Part shown: one piece after another, positions 25,156 to 33,784 of the stretch
Position numbering within the stretch: position 1 is the first letter of the stretch
How the letters are laid out: every line of letters starts with the position of its first letter
Assembly (NCBI RefSeq): GCF_018024495.1
Contig: NZ_CP071696.1
Location: 1,922,001-1,986,000 of the forward strand
DNA: 64,000 nucleotides
Direction of reading: 5' to 3'
Source: Agromyces archimandritae
Lineage (GTDB): Bacteria; Actinomycetota; Actinomycetes; Actinomycetales; Microbacteriaceae
Notes under the pieces: generated by a model
The model's input: only the letters and a program-made list of their open reading frames with translations
What the model was told of the DNA's origin: nothing
The model's database searches: none
Made by a program: the position numbers and the translations under genes

Positions 25156-28100
25156 GTGACCATGCCCGACGTCGCCCGCGGAACCCAGCACCACCCCCAC
25201 GAAGACGCCGCCACCTCGCTCGTGCGCAGATGGCTCGCCGACAGTGCCGGCCACCCCGTCGACCCCGCAGCCGAACGCCTCGCCGGCGTGCTCAAAGACC
25301 CGAACGGGCTCGCCTTCACCGTCGGCTTCGTCGACGGCGTCATGCGCCCCGAAGACCTCCGCGTCGCCGGCCGCGCCCTCGCCCAGGTCGCCCGCCTCAC
25401 GCCCGGGTTCCTGCCCTGGTATCTGAAGGCCGCCATCCGCCTCGGCGGCGTCGTCGCCCCCGTGCTGCCCTGGCCCGTCATTCCCATCGCCCGCCGCGTG
25501 CTGCGGCAGATGGTCGGCCACCTCGTCCTCGACGCCACCCCCGACAAGCTCGGCCCCGCAATCGCGAAGCTCCGCGAGAGCGGCAACCGGCTGAACCTCA
25601 ACCTCCTCGGCGAGGCCGTGCTCGGCGAGCAGGAAGCCGACCGGCGCCTGGCCGGCACGAAGGAGTTCCTCGCCCGCGACGACGTCGACTACGTCTCCAT
25701 CAAGGTCTCCAGCGTCGTCAGTCAGCTGAACATGTGGGCCTTCGACGAAGCCGTCGAGAAGGTGGTCGGCAAGCTCACCCCCCTCTACGAGCTCGCCGCC
25801 GCCAGCCGAACCCCCAAATTCATCAACCTCGACATGGAGGAGTACCGCGACCTCGACCTCACCGTCGCGGTCTTCACCCGACTCCTCGGCCAGCCGCAGC
25901 TCGCCCGCCTCGAAGCGGGCATCGTGCTGCAGACCTACCTGCCCGACGCCCTCGGCGCCATCCAGCACCTGAACGCCTGGGCCGCCGAACGCGTCGCCCG
26001 CGGCGGATCGGCCGTCAAGGTCCGCGTCGTCAAGGGCGCGAACCTCGCCATGGAACATGTGGATGCCGCGATCCACGGCTGGCCGCTGGCCACCTACGGC
26101 ACCAAGCAGGACTCCGACACCAACTACAAGCGCGTGCTCGACTGGTCGATGACGCCCGAGCGCACGAAGGCCGTGAAGCTCGGCGTCGCCGGCCACAACC
26201 TCTTCGACGTCGCCCACGCATGGCTGCTCGCCAACGAACGCGGCGTCACCGACCGCGTCGAGTTCGAGATGCTCCTCGGCATGGCGACCGGCCAGGCCGA
26301 GGCCGTGCGCAAGGACGTCGGCCGGCTGCTGCTCTACACGCCCGTCGTGAACCCCGCCGAGTTCGACGTCGCGATCGCCTACCTCATCCGCCGCCTCGAA
26401 GAGAACGCCAGCTCCGACAACTTCATGTCGGCCGTCTTCGACCTGGACGACCCGAAGCTCTTCGACCGCGAACGCGAACGGTACCTGCGATCCCTCGCGA
26501 TGCTCGAGCAGCCCGTCCGCACCCCGGCGCCGAACCGCACCCAGAACCGCCGCACCGAATGGGAGGGGATCTCGCTCGCCGACGTCACCGCCGAAGCCCC
26601 CGGCCCCGAACCTCTCGAAGGCTCGCTGACGTCGGCCGTGCTCGGCATCACCCGCGGCTCCGACGGCACCGCCGTGGCGCCCTTCGACCCGTCGCGCGAC
26701 GCCATCGGCGCCACCCCCGGCTTCGGCAACGAACCCGACACCGACCCGGCCCTGGCCGCCAACCGGGACTGGGGGCGCCGCATCCTCGCGCGCGTCCCGG
26801 CATCCACCCTCGGCGTCGACACCATCGCCGCCTCGCGCATCGCCGACCCCACCACCCTCGACACCGTCATCGACGGCGTCGCCCGCGCCGGCGCCGCCTG
26901 GGGCGCCCGCCCCGCCGCCGAACGCGCCGCACTGCTGCACCGCGCCGGGCTCGCGCTCGCCGCCAACCGCGACCGCCTCATCGAGGTCGCCGCCGCCGAG
27001 ACCGGCAAGACGATCGCCGAAGCCGACCCCGAGGTCAGCGAAGCCATCGACTTCGCCCACTACTACGCCGAACGCGCCCGCGAGCTCGACGTCGTACAGG
27101 GCGCCCGCTTCGTGCCCTCGCAGCTGACCGTCGTCACCCCGCCGTGGAACTTCCCCATCGCGATCCCCGCCGGCGGGGTGCTCGCCGCGCTCGCCGCCGG
27201 ATCCGGCGTCATCATCAAGCCCGCGAAGCTCTCGCAGCGCACCGGCGCCGTCATGGTCGAAGCGCTCTGGGAGGCCGGCATCCCGCGCGACCTGCTCGTG
27301 CTCGCCGACCTCGCCGATCACGGACTCGGCACCCGCCTCGTCAGCCACCCCGCGGTCGACCGCGTCATCCTCACCGGCGCCTACGAGACGGCCGAGCTGT
27401 TCCGCTCGTTCCGGCCCGAACTGCCGCTGCTGGCCGAGACGAGCGGCAAGAACGCGATCATCGTCACCCCCTCGGCCGACCTCGACCTCGCGGCGAACGA
27501 CGTCGTGAAGAGCGCCTTCGGCCACGCCGGCCAGAAATGCTCGGCGGCCTCGCTCGTCATCCTCGTCGGTTCCGTCGCAGACTCGGAGCGGTTCCACCGG
27601 CAGCTGCTCGACGCCGCCTCGTCGATGCGCGTCGACTGGCCCGAGAACCCGTCGGCGCAGATGGGCCCCATCGTCGAACCGGCGACCGGCAAGCTGCTGC
27701 ACGCCCTCACCGAGCTCGGCCTCGGCGAGGAGTGGATGCTCGAACCCGAGCGCCTCGACGACAGCGGCCGCCTGTGGTCGCCCGGCATCCGCACGGGCGT
27801 CGCCGCCGGCTCCTACTTCCACCTCACCGAGTTCTTCGGCCCCGTGCTCGGCGTCATGCACGCCGAAGACCTCGACGAGGCCATCCGCATGCAGAACGCC
27901 GTCGACTACGGGCTGACCGCCGGCATCCACACCCTGGACTCCGACGAACTGGCCACCTGGCTCGACCGCGTCGAAGCCGGCAACCTCTACGTCAACCGCG
28001 GCATCACCGGCGCCATCGTGCAACGCCAGCCCTTCGGCGGCTGGAAGCGCTCCGCCGTCGGCGCGGGCACGAAGGCCGGCGGCCCCAGCTACCTCTTCGG

Positions 28101-28749
28101 CCTCGGGTCGTGGATGCCGGAGGAGGGCCGCATCTCGAACTCGCTGCACCTGCGCGGGCTCGAACGGCGCGTCACCGAACTCATCGAAGCCGCCCAGACC
28201 AGCCTCGACTTCGAGGACTTCGACCGGCTGCGCCGCTCGGCGCTCTCCGACGAGCTCGCGTGGGCCGAGGAGTACTCGCTCACCAAGGACGTCTCGCGCC
28301 TCGGCGTCGAACGGAACCTGTTCCGGTATCGGCCGGTGCCGGTGACCATCCGCGTCTCGGAGGACGCCGGCCTCGTCGACGGCCTCCGGCTGATCGCCGC
28401 CGGCCTGCTCGCCGAGTCGACGTTCGTCGTCTCCACCGCCCTCGACCTGCCGCCGGCCGTGCGCGCGATCCTCGCCGCCCATGAGGTTCGCGTCATCCGC
28501 GAGGGCGACCGTTCCTGGCTCGACCGGGTCCGCGGCGGCGGCCTCACCACCTCCCGGGTGCGCCTGGCCGGCGGGTCGGCGCGCGACCTCGCCGTCGCCC
28601 TCGGTGGCACGCCCGACGTCGCCGTGTGGTCGCACCCCGTGACCGCATCGGGCCGCGTCGAACTGCTGCCGTTCCTGCACGAGCAGGCGATCTCGATCAC
28701 CAACCACCGCTTCGGCAACCCGACGGCCCTGTCGGAGGGTGTGATCTAA
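25156..28749 (+). CDS. putA: Bifunctional proline dehydrogenase / L-glutamate gamma-semialdehyde dehydrogenase
   Basis: A protein of about 1197 residues. The GTG at 25156 has AGGGA 10 bp upstream; an ATG at 25090 lacks a ribosome site. Residues ~60-430 form the FAD-dependent proline dehydrogenase: DDVDYVSIKVSSV, INLDMEEYRDLDLT, and the end of the barrel YLIRRLEENASSDNF. Residues ~550-1010 form the aldehyde dehydrogenase: TPPWNFPIAIPAGG near 660, AETSGKNA near 760 and GHAGQKCSAAS with the catalytic Cys near 793. A further ~190-residue C-terminal extension is present. It oxidises proline to glutamate at the membrane face. No DNA-binding ribbon-helix-helix start is seen. Confidence 0.95.
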   Translation: MTMPDVARGTQHHPHEDAATSLVRRWLADSAGHPVDPAAERLAGVLKDPNGLAFTVGFVDGVMRPEDLRVAGRALAQVARLTPGFLPWYLKAAIRLGGVVAPVLPWPVIPIARRVLRQMVGHLVLDATPDKLGPAIAKLRESGNRLNLNLLGEAVLGEQEADRRLAGTKEFLARDDVDYVSIKVSSVVSQLNMWAFDEAVEKVVGKLTPLYELAAASRTPKFINLDMEEYRDLDLTVAVFTRLLGQPQLARLEAGIVLQTYLPDALGAIQHLNAWAAERVARGGSAVKVRVVKGANLAMEHVDAAIHGWPLATYGTKQDSDTNYKRVLDWSMTPERTKAVKLGVAGHNLFDVAHAWLLANERGVTDRVEFEMLLGMATGQAEAVRKDVGRLLLYTPVVNPAEFDVAIAYLIRRLEENASSDNFMSAVFDLDDPKLFDRERERYLRSLAMLEQPVRTPAPNRTQNRRTEWEGISLADVTAEAPGPEPLEGSLTSAVLGITRGSDGTAVAPFDPSRDAIGATPGFGNEPDTDPALAANRDWGRRILARVPASTLGVDTIAASRIADPTTLDTVIDGVARAGAAWGARPAAERAALLHRAGLALAANRDRLIEVAAAETGKTIAEADPEVSEAIDFAHYYAERARELDVVQGARFVPSQLTVVTPPWNFPIAIPAGGVLAALAAGSGVIIKPAKLSQRTGAVMVEALWEAGIPRDLLVLADLADHGLGTRLVSHPAVDRVILTGAYETAELFRSFRPELPLLAETSGKNAIIVTPSADLDLAANDVVKSAFGHAGQKCSAASLVILVGSVADSERFHRQLLDAASSMRVDWPENPSAQMGPIVEPATGKLLHALTELGLGEEWMLEPERLDDSGRLWSPGIRTGVAAGSYFHLTEFFGPVLGVMHAEDLDEAIRMQNAVDYGLTAGIHTLDSDELATWLDRVEAGNLYVNRGITGAIVQRQPFGGWKRSAVGAGTKAGGPSYLFGLGSWMPEEGRISNSLHLRGLERRVTELIEAAQTSLDFEDFDRLRRSALSDELAWAEEYSLTKDVSRLGVERNLFRYRPVPVTIRVSEDAGLVDGLRLIAAGLLAESTFVVSTALDLPPAVRAILAAHEVRVIREGDRSWLDRVRGGGLTTSRVRLAGGSARDLAVALGGTPDVAVWSHPVTASGRVELLPFLHEQAISITNHRFGNPTALSEGVI

Positions 28750-28814
28750 GGGGCGCGGCGCCAGGCCGGGCCCGTCGGAGTCTCCGGCGGGCCTTCGGCG
28801 TTTCCGGGCGGCCC

Positions 28815-29306
28815 CTACGCGCGGCCGCGGTTGCGGCGGCGCACCGCGCGGGGTGCGCGGCCGCCGAGGAACGACGCCCCCGGGTCGACGAGGAACCCCT
28901 GCCGCAGCGCCTCACGGCCGATGAGCATGCGGAATCCCATTTCGTCGCGGTTGGTGAGCGTCACCTCGGCATCCACCGCGCGGCCGAGCAGCACCACCGA
29001 CAGACGCACGACGACGCGCTCGGCGACATGCCCCGAGGAGCTCCGCACCGAGCGGCGGCCGAGCACCGGCAGTTCCAGCTCCACGGCATCCGCATCCGAG
29101 TCCTGCCAGGGGTGGATGCTGAAGCGCACCCGCCCGCCGGCCGCCTCCTCGATGTCGAAGGCGTGCAGCGCCGAACTGCGGGCACCCGTGTCGAGCTTCG
29201 CCTTGATCCACGGCACGCCGGCATCCGGAAGCGACACCCATTCGCGCCAGCCGGCGACGGTTCCGGGATGCCGCGCCGCGGTGTTTGAATGGGGGAGCTC
29301 TTCCAC
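28815..29306 (-). CDS. RimB-like retropepsin-type protease (PF05618 family)
   Basis: A 163-residue protein starting at a GTG (29306). GWREWVSLPDAGVPWIKAKL leads into DTGARSSALHAFDIE, the DTGA aspartic-protease motif near residue 39. The later FRMLIGREALRQGFLVDP block is also family-typical. These proteins were once annotated as ATP-dependent zinc proteases; in pseudomonads RimB removes glutamates added by RimK. The gene is divergent from a RimK-type ligase, start codons 26 bp apart, so a writer/eraser pair acting on the same target is likely. Confidence 0.82.
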   Translation of the reverse strand: MEELPHSNTAARHPGTVAGWREWVSLPDAGVPWIKAKLDTGARSSALHAFDIEEAAGGRVRFSIHPWQDSDADAVELELPVLGRRSVRSSSGHVAERVVVRLSVVLLGRAVDAEVTLTNRDEMGFRMLIGREALRQGFLVDPGASFLGGRAPRAVRRRNRGRA

Positions 29307-29332
29307 CCGACCATCATCCCAGGGGTCCCATC

Positions 29333-30523
29333 ATGAAACTCGCGATCCTCTCGCGCGCCCCGCAGTCCTACTCGACGCAGCGTCTGCGCGCCGCAGCCGA
29401 ACAGCGCGGGCACCGGGTGAAAGTGCTGAACACCCTGCGATTCGCGATCGACCTCTCGGGCCCCGAACCCGACCTTCAGTTCCGCGGCCGGCCGCTCAGC
29501 GACTACGACGCGATCCTGCCGCGCATCGGCAACTCGATCACCTACTTCGGCACCGCCGTCGTCCGCCAGTTCGAGCAGATGGACGTGTACACGCCGAACA
29601 CGGCGAACGGCATCGTCAACTCGCGCGACAAACTGCGCGCCAACCAGATCCTCTCCCGCCACGGCATCGCGATGCCCGCGACCGCGTTCGTCCGCAACCG
29701 CGCCGACGTGCGCCCGGCGATCGAACGCGTCGGCGGGGCGCCCGTCGTCATCAAGCTCATCGAAGGCACCCAGGGCATCGGCGTCATCCTCGCCCCCGAG
29801 GTCAAAGTCGCCGAAGCCATCATCGAAACCCTGCACTCGACGAAGCAGAACGTGCTCATCCAGTCGTTCATCTCCGAGAGCCGCGGCCGCGACATCCGCG
29901 CCCTCGTCGTCGGCGACCGCGTCGTCGCCGCGATGCGCCGGGTCGCCTCGGGCGACGAGTTCCGCTCGAACGTGCACCGCGGCGGCACCGTCGAACCCGT
30001 CACCCTCACCCCCGAATACGAGCAGGCCGCCGTGCGCTCGGCGCAGATCATGGGCCTCCGCGTCGCCGGTGTCGACATGCTCGAGGGCAACGAGGGCCCG
30101 CTCGTCATGGAGGTCAACTCCTCGCCCGGCCTCGAAGGCGTCGAGACGGCGACGAAGCTCGACGTCGCCGGCGCGATCATCGACTACATCGGCGGGCAGG
30201 TCGCGTTCCCCGAGATCGACGTGCGGCAGCGGCTCACCGTCTCGACCGGATACGGCGTCGCCGAGATCGTCGTGCACGGCGGCGTCGACCTCGTCGGCAA
30301 GACCCTCGGCGAATCCGGGCTGTGGGAGCGCGACATCACCGTGCTCACCCTGCACCGCGGCGCCACGGTCATCCCGAACCCGCGCAAGAACGTCGTGCTC
30401 GAAGCCGGCGACCGCCTGCTCTGCTTCGGCAAGCTCGAAGAGATGCGCTCGATGATCCCGGAACGGCGCCGCCGCCGCCCGAAGGTGCGCAAACTCCCGA
30501 AGGAGCCCATCCCGGAGGTGTGA
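29333..30523 (+). CDS. RimK family alpha-L-glutamate ligase with C-terminal TrkA_C domain
   Basis: A 396-residue protein, about 100 longer than E. coli RimK. The ATG at 29333 begins MKLAILSRAPQSYSTQRL. The ATP-grasp core covers about residues 95-290: NSRDKLRANQILSRHGI, PVVIKLIEGTQGIGVIL (glycine-rich ATP loop), FISESRGRDIRALVVGD and the metal site LVMEVNSSPGLEGVE. After residue ~300 a TrkA_C/RCK_C-type domain follows (VDLVGKTLGESGLWERDI, EAGDRLLCFGK). RimK adds glutamates to the end of ribosomal protein S6 or related targets. The added domain, a small-ligand sensor in K+ channels, suggests allosteric control. Confidence 0.88.
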   Translation: MKLAILSRAPQSYSTQRLRAAAEQRGHRVKVLNTLRFAIDLSGPEPDLQFRGRPLSDYDAILPRIGNSITYFGTAVVRQFEQMDVYTPNTANGIVNSRDKLRANQILSRHGIAMPATAFVRNRADVRPAIERVGGAPVVIKLIEGTQGIGVILAPEVKVAEAIIETLHSTKQNVLIQSFISESRGRDIRALVVGDRVVAAMRRVASGDEFRSNVHRGGTVEPVTLTPEYEQAAVRSAQIMGLRVAGVDMLEGNEGPLVMEVNSSPGLEGVETATKLDVAGAIIDYIGGQVAFPEIDVRQRLTVSTGYGVAEIVVHGGVDLVGKTLGESGLWERDITVLTLHRGATVIPNPRKNVVLEAGDRLLCFGKLEEMRSMIPERRRRRPKVRKLPKEPIPEV

Positions 30524-30558
30524 GGGCTCGCAGCGCGCTGGGCGGGCGCGCGGCGCGG

Positions 30559-30918
30559 TCAGCGGTGGATGCCGAGGGCGCGACGCACGAGGGAGAGGGC
30601 CTCGCCGGCATCCACTCCGAGCTGGGCGATGCGTTCGGCGTACGCGGAGGCGGCGAGCTGCGCCTGCTGCTCGGTCGGGTCGCCGCTCGCGGAGACGAAG
30701 GTGCCGTTGCGGCCGCGGGTCTCGATGACGCCGTCGCGTTCGAGCTCGCGATAGGCCTTGGCGACCGTGTTGACGGCGAGGCCGAGGTCTTCGGCGAGCT
30801 TTCGGACCGTCGGCATGCGGGAGCCCGCGGCGAGCTCGCCCGAACGGACTTCGGCGAGCACCTGGGTGCGGATCTGCTCGTACGGCGGCGTCGCGCTCTG
30901 CGGGTCGATGACGAGCAT
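30559..30918 (-). CDS. YtrA-subfamily GntR regulator
   Basis: A 119-residue regulator with only a winged helix and a short helical tail, as in the YtrA branch. PPYEQIRTQVLAEVRSGELA, then SRMPTVRKLAEDLGLAVNTV and RDGVIETRGRNGTFV span residues 12-75. It lies 112 bp downstream of a membrane-protein gene on the same strand. YtrA-type regulators usually control the operon they belong to; the palindrome at 31954-31983, over the promoter of that operon, is the likely target. Confidence 0.87.
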   Translation of the reverse strand: MLVIDPQSATPPYEQIRTQVLAEVRSGELAAGSRMPTVRKLAEDLGLAVNTVAKAYRELERDGVIETRGRNGTFVSASGDPTEQQAQLAASAYAERIAQLGVDAGEALSLVRRALGIHR

Positions 30919-31030
30919 CAGGCGGCTCCCCTCGGTGCGGCGGGCGGGGCGGATCGCGGCCGCCGCCCGGCCCGATCGTACCGCGGCGGCCGCCCCGGGA
31001 CGAAGGCGGGGATGGATGCGCGGGTGCGGC

Positions 31031-31932
31031 TCATGCGGCTCCGTTCGCGGGCCAGAGCAGGCGCACGGCGCGCCGGCCCGGGCGGCGGAAGGCGAGGACG
31101 AACAACCATGCGGAATACGAGAACAAGGACGCGGATACGGCGAGCCCGGCCACGGGCGCCGCCCAGCTGCCGGGCGGCACGAGGCCCGCGAGATCGGGAC
31201 CGGCGACCGTGATCGGCAGGAACACCATGAGCGCCGGGGCTTGGTACATCATCGTGACGGCGTGGGCGCGGAGCGCGTCGTCCCAGCGGAGCTCCTCATC
31301 GTCGCGGGCGGTCTGCGGCCGGGCCGAGAGCACGCCGGCGGCGATGTCGACGACGGCGAGCACGCCGATCGCGGCGAGCCCGACCACGGCGATCGCCGGC
31401 ATGTTGCGCCCGAGGAGAGCAGAGGCGAGCGAGACGCACGCGCCGGCGAGCACCATGATGCGCGTCATCACGACGATGACCGGGTCGGCGTAGTCGCGGC
31501 GCGTGGGGCGGACGACGCGGGCGACCCTCGGCGCGTGGGGCGGACGACGCGGGCGACCCTCGGCTCGCCCGGATCCACCCGGAATCGCGTCGCGACCGCG
31601 GCGACCGAGAGACCGATCGACCAGCCGGCCATCACGAGGTACCCGGGCAGGAACATGAGCAGCCGGGATCCGCCGCCGGCGGCGAGGATCACCGGGATCG
31701 ACAGCGGGATGGTCGCCGCGAGCGACCAGAGCGCGAGCCGGTTCTGCCGGCGGATCCTGGCCCCGATCCGGTCGCCGAGCTCCTTGCTCGTCACCGGCAG
31801 CCGCGCCGACTCGGCCCGGGCGATCACTGCACGGATGCGCCCGTCGGGGGTCACTCCGCCGGCCGTGAGCGAGACGATGACGACGAGGGCGCCTGCGGCG
31901 GCGAGCACCGCGGCGGCGATGATGTGGTCCAC
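31031..31932 (-). pseudogene. Integral membrane protein, broken by a 32-bp tandem duplication
   Basis: The GTG at 31932 (preceded by GGGAGGCCCT) opens a frame with two helices (HIIAAAVLAAAGALVVIVSL; LWSLAATIPLSIPVILAAGG) and a third. It then reads EPRVARVVRPTRR and slips out of frame at the second copy of a 32-bp duplication (31497-31564). Removing exactly one copy joins it to DYADPVIVVMTRIMVLAGA and four further helices, giving a 289-residue protein that stops at 31031. The family was not recognised. Its place with a YtrA-type GntR gene suggests a small membrane exporter or sensor unit. Confidence 0.75.
31497..31564. repeat. 32-bp tandem duplication inside a membrane-protein gene
   Basis: The unit beginning GCGCGTGGGGCGGACGACGC occurs twice with no mismatch (period 32 bp; total identical overlap 68 bp). 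Because 32 is not a multiple of three, the second copy shifts the reading frame of the surrounding gene. Loss of one copy by slippage would restore it. Confidence 0.92.
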
Positions 31933-31953
31933 AGGGCCTCCCGGCATCCACTC

Positions 31954-31995
31954 GTTTGTCGCAATCATTGTGCTGCGACAAACGGGTGCTGTCAA
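31954..31995 (-). promoter_or_regulatory. Promoter and overlapping palindromic operator of the membrane protein/GntR operon
   Basis: On the minus strand TTGACA (31995-31990) and CACAAT (31972-31967) are spaced by exactly 17 bp, a good sigma-70-type promoter. A perfect palindrome GTTTGTCGCA-N10-TGCGACAAAC (31954-31983) covers the -10 box and most of the spacer. It is well placed for repression by the GntR protein encoded at the end of the operon. Confidence 0.72.
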
Positions 31996-32046
31996 GGGTG
32001 CGGTGGCGCCGGGAACGACGTGGGAGCATCCGCCCGCGCTCGATGT

Positions 32047-32136
32047 CTGCGTAATGCAGGAACGCACACGGCGTGTCGCCGCGGCCATGCGGGAGAACGG
32101 GGTGCGACACGCGCGCATTCCTGCGTTGCGCAGGGG
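32047..32136. terminator. Long imperfect inverted repeat downstream of the AsnC-type gene
   Basis: Arms of about 30 bp, beginning CTGCGTAATGCAGGAACGC and ending GCATTCCTGCGTTGCGCAG, pair with a few mismatches and a 3-bp bulge around a ~22-bp loop. It lies 30-120 bp past the stop of the leftward AsnC gene, so it may end that transcript, or be the remains of a small element. Confidence 0.5.
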
Positions 32137-32167
32137 TAGGAGGGGGTTCGACGCGGGATCGCCGGCG

Positions 32168-32605
32168 TCAGTCGCGGGGGCGGTTCACCAGGCGGGAGAG
32201 GACGATCGCGCTGCGGGTGTGATCGACGTTCGGGGCGACGCGGACCTGCTCGAGCGCATCCTCGAGGCTCGTGATGTCGCGGGCGCGCATGAGCACGACG
32301 GCGTCGGCCGAGCCGGTGACGGTGCCCGCGTAGACGACCTCGGGCACATCCTGCAGGATGCGACGCAGTTCATCGGGCGCGACGGTTCCGCGGCAGAAGA
32401 GCTCAACCCATGCTTCGGTGCTCATGCCGTCGACGGTCGGATCCACCTGGATCGTGAACGAGCGGATCACGCCGTCGGCCACGAGCCGGTCGACGCGGCG
32501 CTTCACCGCGGACGCCGACAGCCCCACCTGCGAGCCGATGTCGCCGTAGCCGGCGCGCGAATTCTGCCGGAGGTGATCGAGAATCGCGCGATCCAGATTG
32601 TCCAT
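32168..32605 (-). CDS. Lrp/AsnC family regulator
   Basis: A 145-residue protein. LDRAILDHLRQNSRAGYGDIG and VGLSASAVKRRVDRLVADGV form the N-terminal helix-turn-helix (residues 4-50). The C-terminal RAM domain includes VVYAGTVTGSADAVVLMRAR near residue 93. Proteins of this size bind amino acids and control nearby metabolic genes as octamers. No metabolic gene is adjacent in an obvious operon, so the target is unknown. Confidence 0.9.
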   Translation of the reverse strand: MDNLDRAILDHLRQNSRAGYGDIGSQVGLSASAVKRRVDRLVADGVIRSFTIQVDPTVDGMSTEAWVELFCRGTVAPDELRRILQDVPEVVYAGTVTGSADAVVLMRARDITSLEDALEQVRVAPNVDHTRSAIVLSRLVNRPRD

Positions 32606-32721
32606 GCAGGGAGTCTAGGGGTGGATCGTTGCGCGAGCCGCACCGGGGACGCGCGAATCCGGCGCGGTCGGCATCGGTGCGCGCGTGCAGGCGGCGCGGC
32701 CGGCGACGGCTCGGGCGCCGC

Positions 32722-33744
32722 TCAGTCGGCTCCGGCCATGCGCAGCACGCCGTCCGGGCCGAAGGAGAGGTCGATGCTCGGCCCCGACCCCCCGCTGAGG
32801 CCGAGCACGATGCCCTGCTTCATGAAGTCGCCGATCTGCGCGCAGGATCCGCCGGAGGATCCCGTGACGAGCGCGGCGGTGAGGCAGATGCTGTCGTCGG
32901 GCAGCAGGCTCGCGTAGACGGTCGTACCGTCCGAGCGAGTCGCGAGCAGCCGCGAGACGAGCGCCTCGCTGCTCGCCGGGTTGCCGTCGCCGCCGGAGAG
33001 CATCTGGCGGAACTGCGGCGGCAGGATGTCGGCGTCGGCCGCCGGGCGTTCGAAGATGTCGGCGGCCGGGGTGTCGTCGAACGATCCGTAGTCGCCGGCG
33101 GATGCCGCGCGCGCGGGTTCCGCCAGCTCCGCCTGCGCGCCGGCGTCGCGGACCTGCCAGCCGCCGATGCCGCCGAGGACGAGCGCGGCGACGCCGACGA
33201 GCGCGGTGAGCGCCCAACGGCGCCCGGCGGGGCGGGCCGGCGGGTCCACCGGAGGCTCGACGGTTCCCGGCGGGGTGCCGACGGCGGGCAGGGCGACGCC
33301 CGGGAGCGCGGCGGCGAGCGCGACGCCGGGTGATTCGGGGTGCGGATCGCCGTCGGCTGCGCCCGCGACGTCGGGTGCGGATGCCGCAGCGCCGACCACC
33401 GGCAGCTCGGCCGACCACGGCGCGGCCTCGCGCACCGCACTCGCAGTGCGCACGGCATCCATCGCGGCGCGGTCTGCGCTCCCCGCGGCATCCACCGCGC
33501 GTGCGCGAGCATCGCCTCCGGCATCCATCGCCGAAACGGGGGCATCGCCTTCGGCATCCATCGCCGAAACGCGAACATCGCCTTCGGCATCCACCGCCGG
33601 GACAGGGGCACCGCCCGCGGCATCCACTCGCGCCAGGCTCGCGAGCTCTGCGAGCGCGAGCTGCCGCTCCTCATCACCCGTCTCCTGCCCGTATGCGAGG
33701 CGTTGGAGTTCGGCGATGCGGTCCGTCGTTCGGGTTTCGGTCAT
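32722..33744 (-). CDS. Membrane-anchored protein with 11-residue repeats
   Basis: A 340-residue protein starting at the ATG at 33744 (MTETRTTDRIAELQRLAYG). The N-terminal ~40 residues look like the cytoplasmic head of an anti-sigma-like protein. An 11-residue repeat follows (AVDAEGDVRVS, AMDAEGDAPVS, AMDAGGDARAR, AVDAAGSADRA), encoded by about six 33-bp units around GGCATCCA. Then come a Pro-rich segment, one helix (WALTALVGVAALVLGGIGGW) and an extracytoplasmic C-terminus with two Cys. No family was recognised. It is divergent from the oxidoreductase gene at 33785. Confidence 0.65.
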   Translation of the reverse strand: MTETRTTDRIAELQRLAYGQETGDEERQLALAELASLARVDAAGGAPVPAVDAEGDVRVSAMDAEGDAPVSAMDAGGDARARAVDAAGSADRAAMDAVRTASAVREAAPWSAELPVVGAAASAPDVAGAADGDPHPESPGVALAAALPGVALPAVGTPPGTVEPPVDPPARPAGRRWALTALVGVAALVLGGIGGWQVRDAGAQAELAEPARAASAGDYGSFDDTPAADIFERPAADADILPPQFRQMLSGGDGNPASSEALVSRLLATRSDGTTVYASLLPDDSICLTAALVTGSSGGSCAQIGDFMKQGIVLGLSGGSGPSIDLSFGPDGVLRMAGAD

Positions 33745-33784
33745 GACGTCCCCCTCGGGTTGGGTTGATCGTAGGCTGAACCCC

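Noticed and set aside
23506..28707. A 1733-codon open frame on the minus strand opposite putA
   Set aside because: It is a composition shadow: the putA frame on the other strand has complete PRODH and ALDH motifs, while this frame is low-complexity and has no domain or ribosome site.
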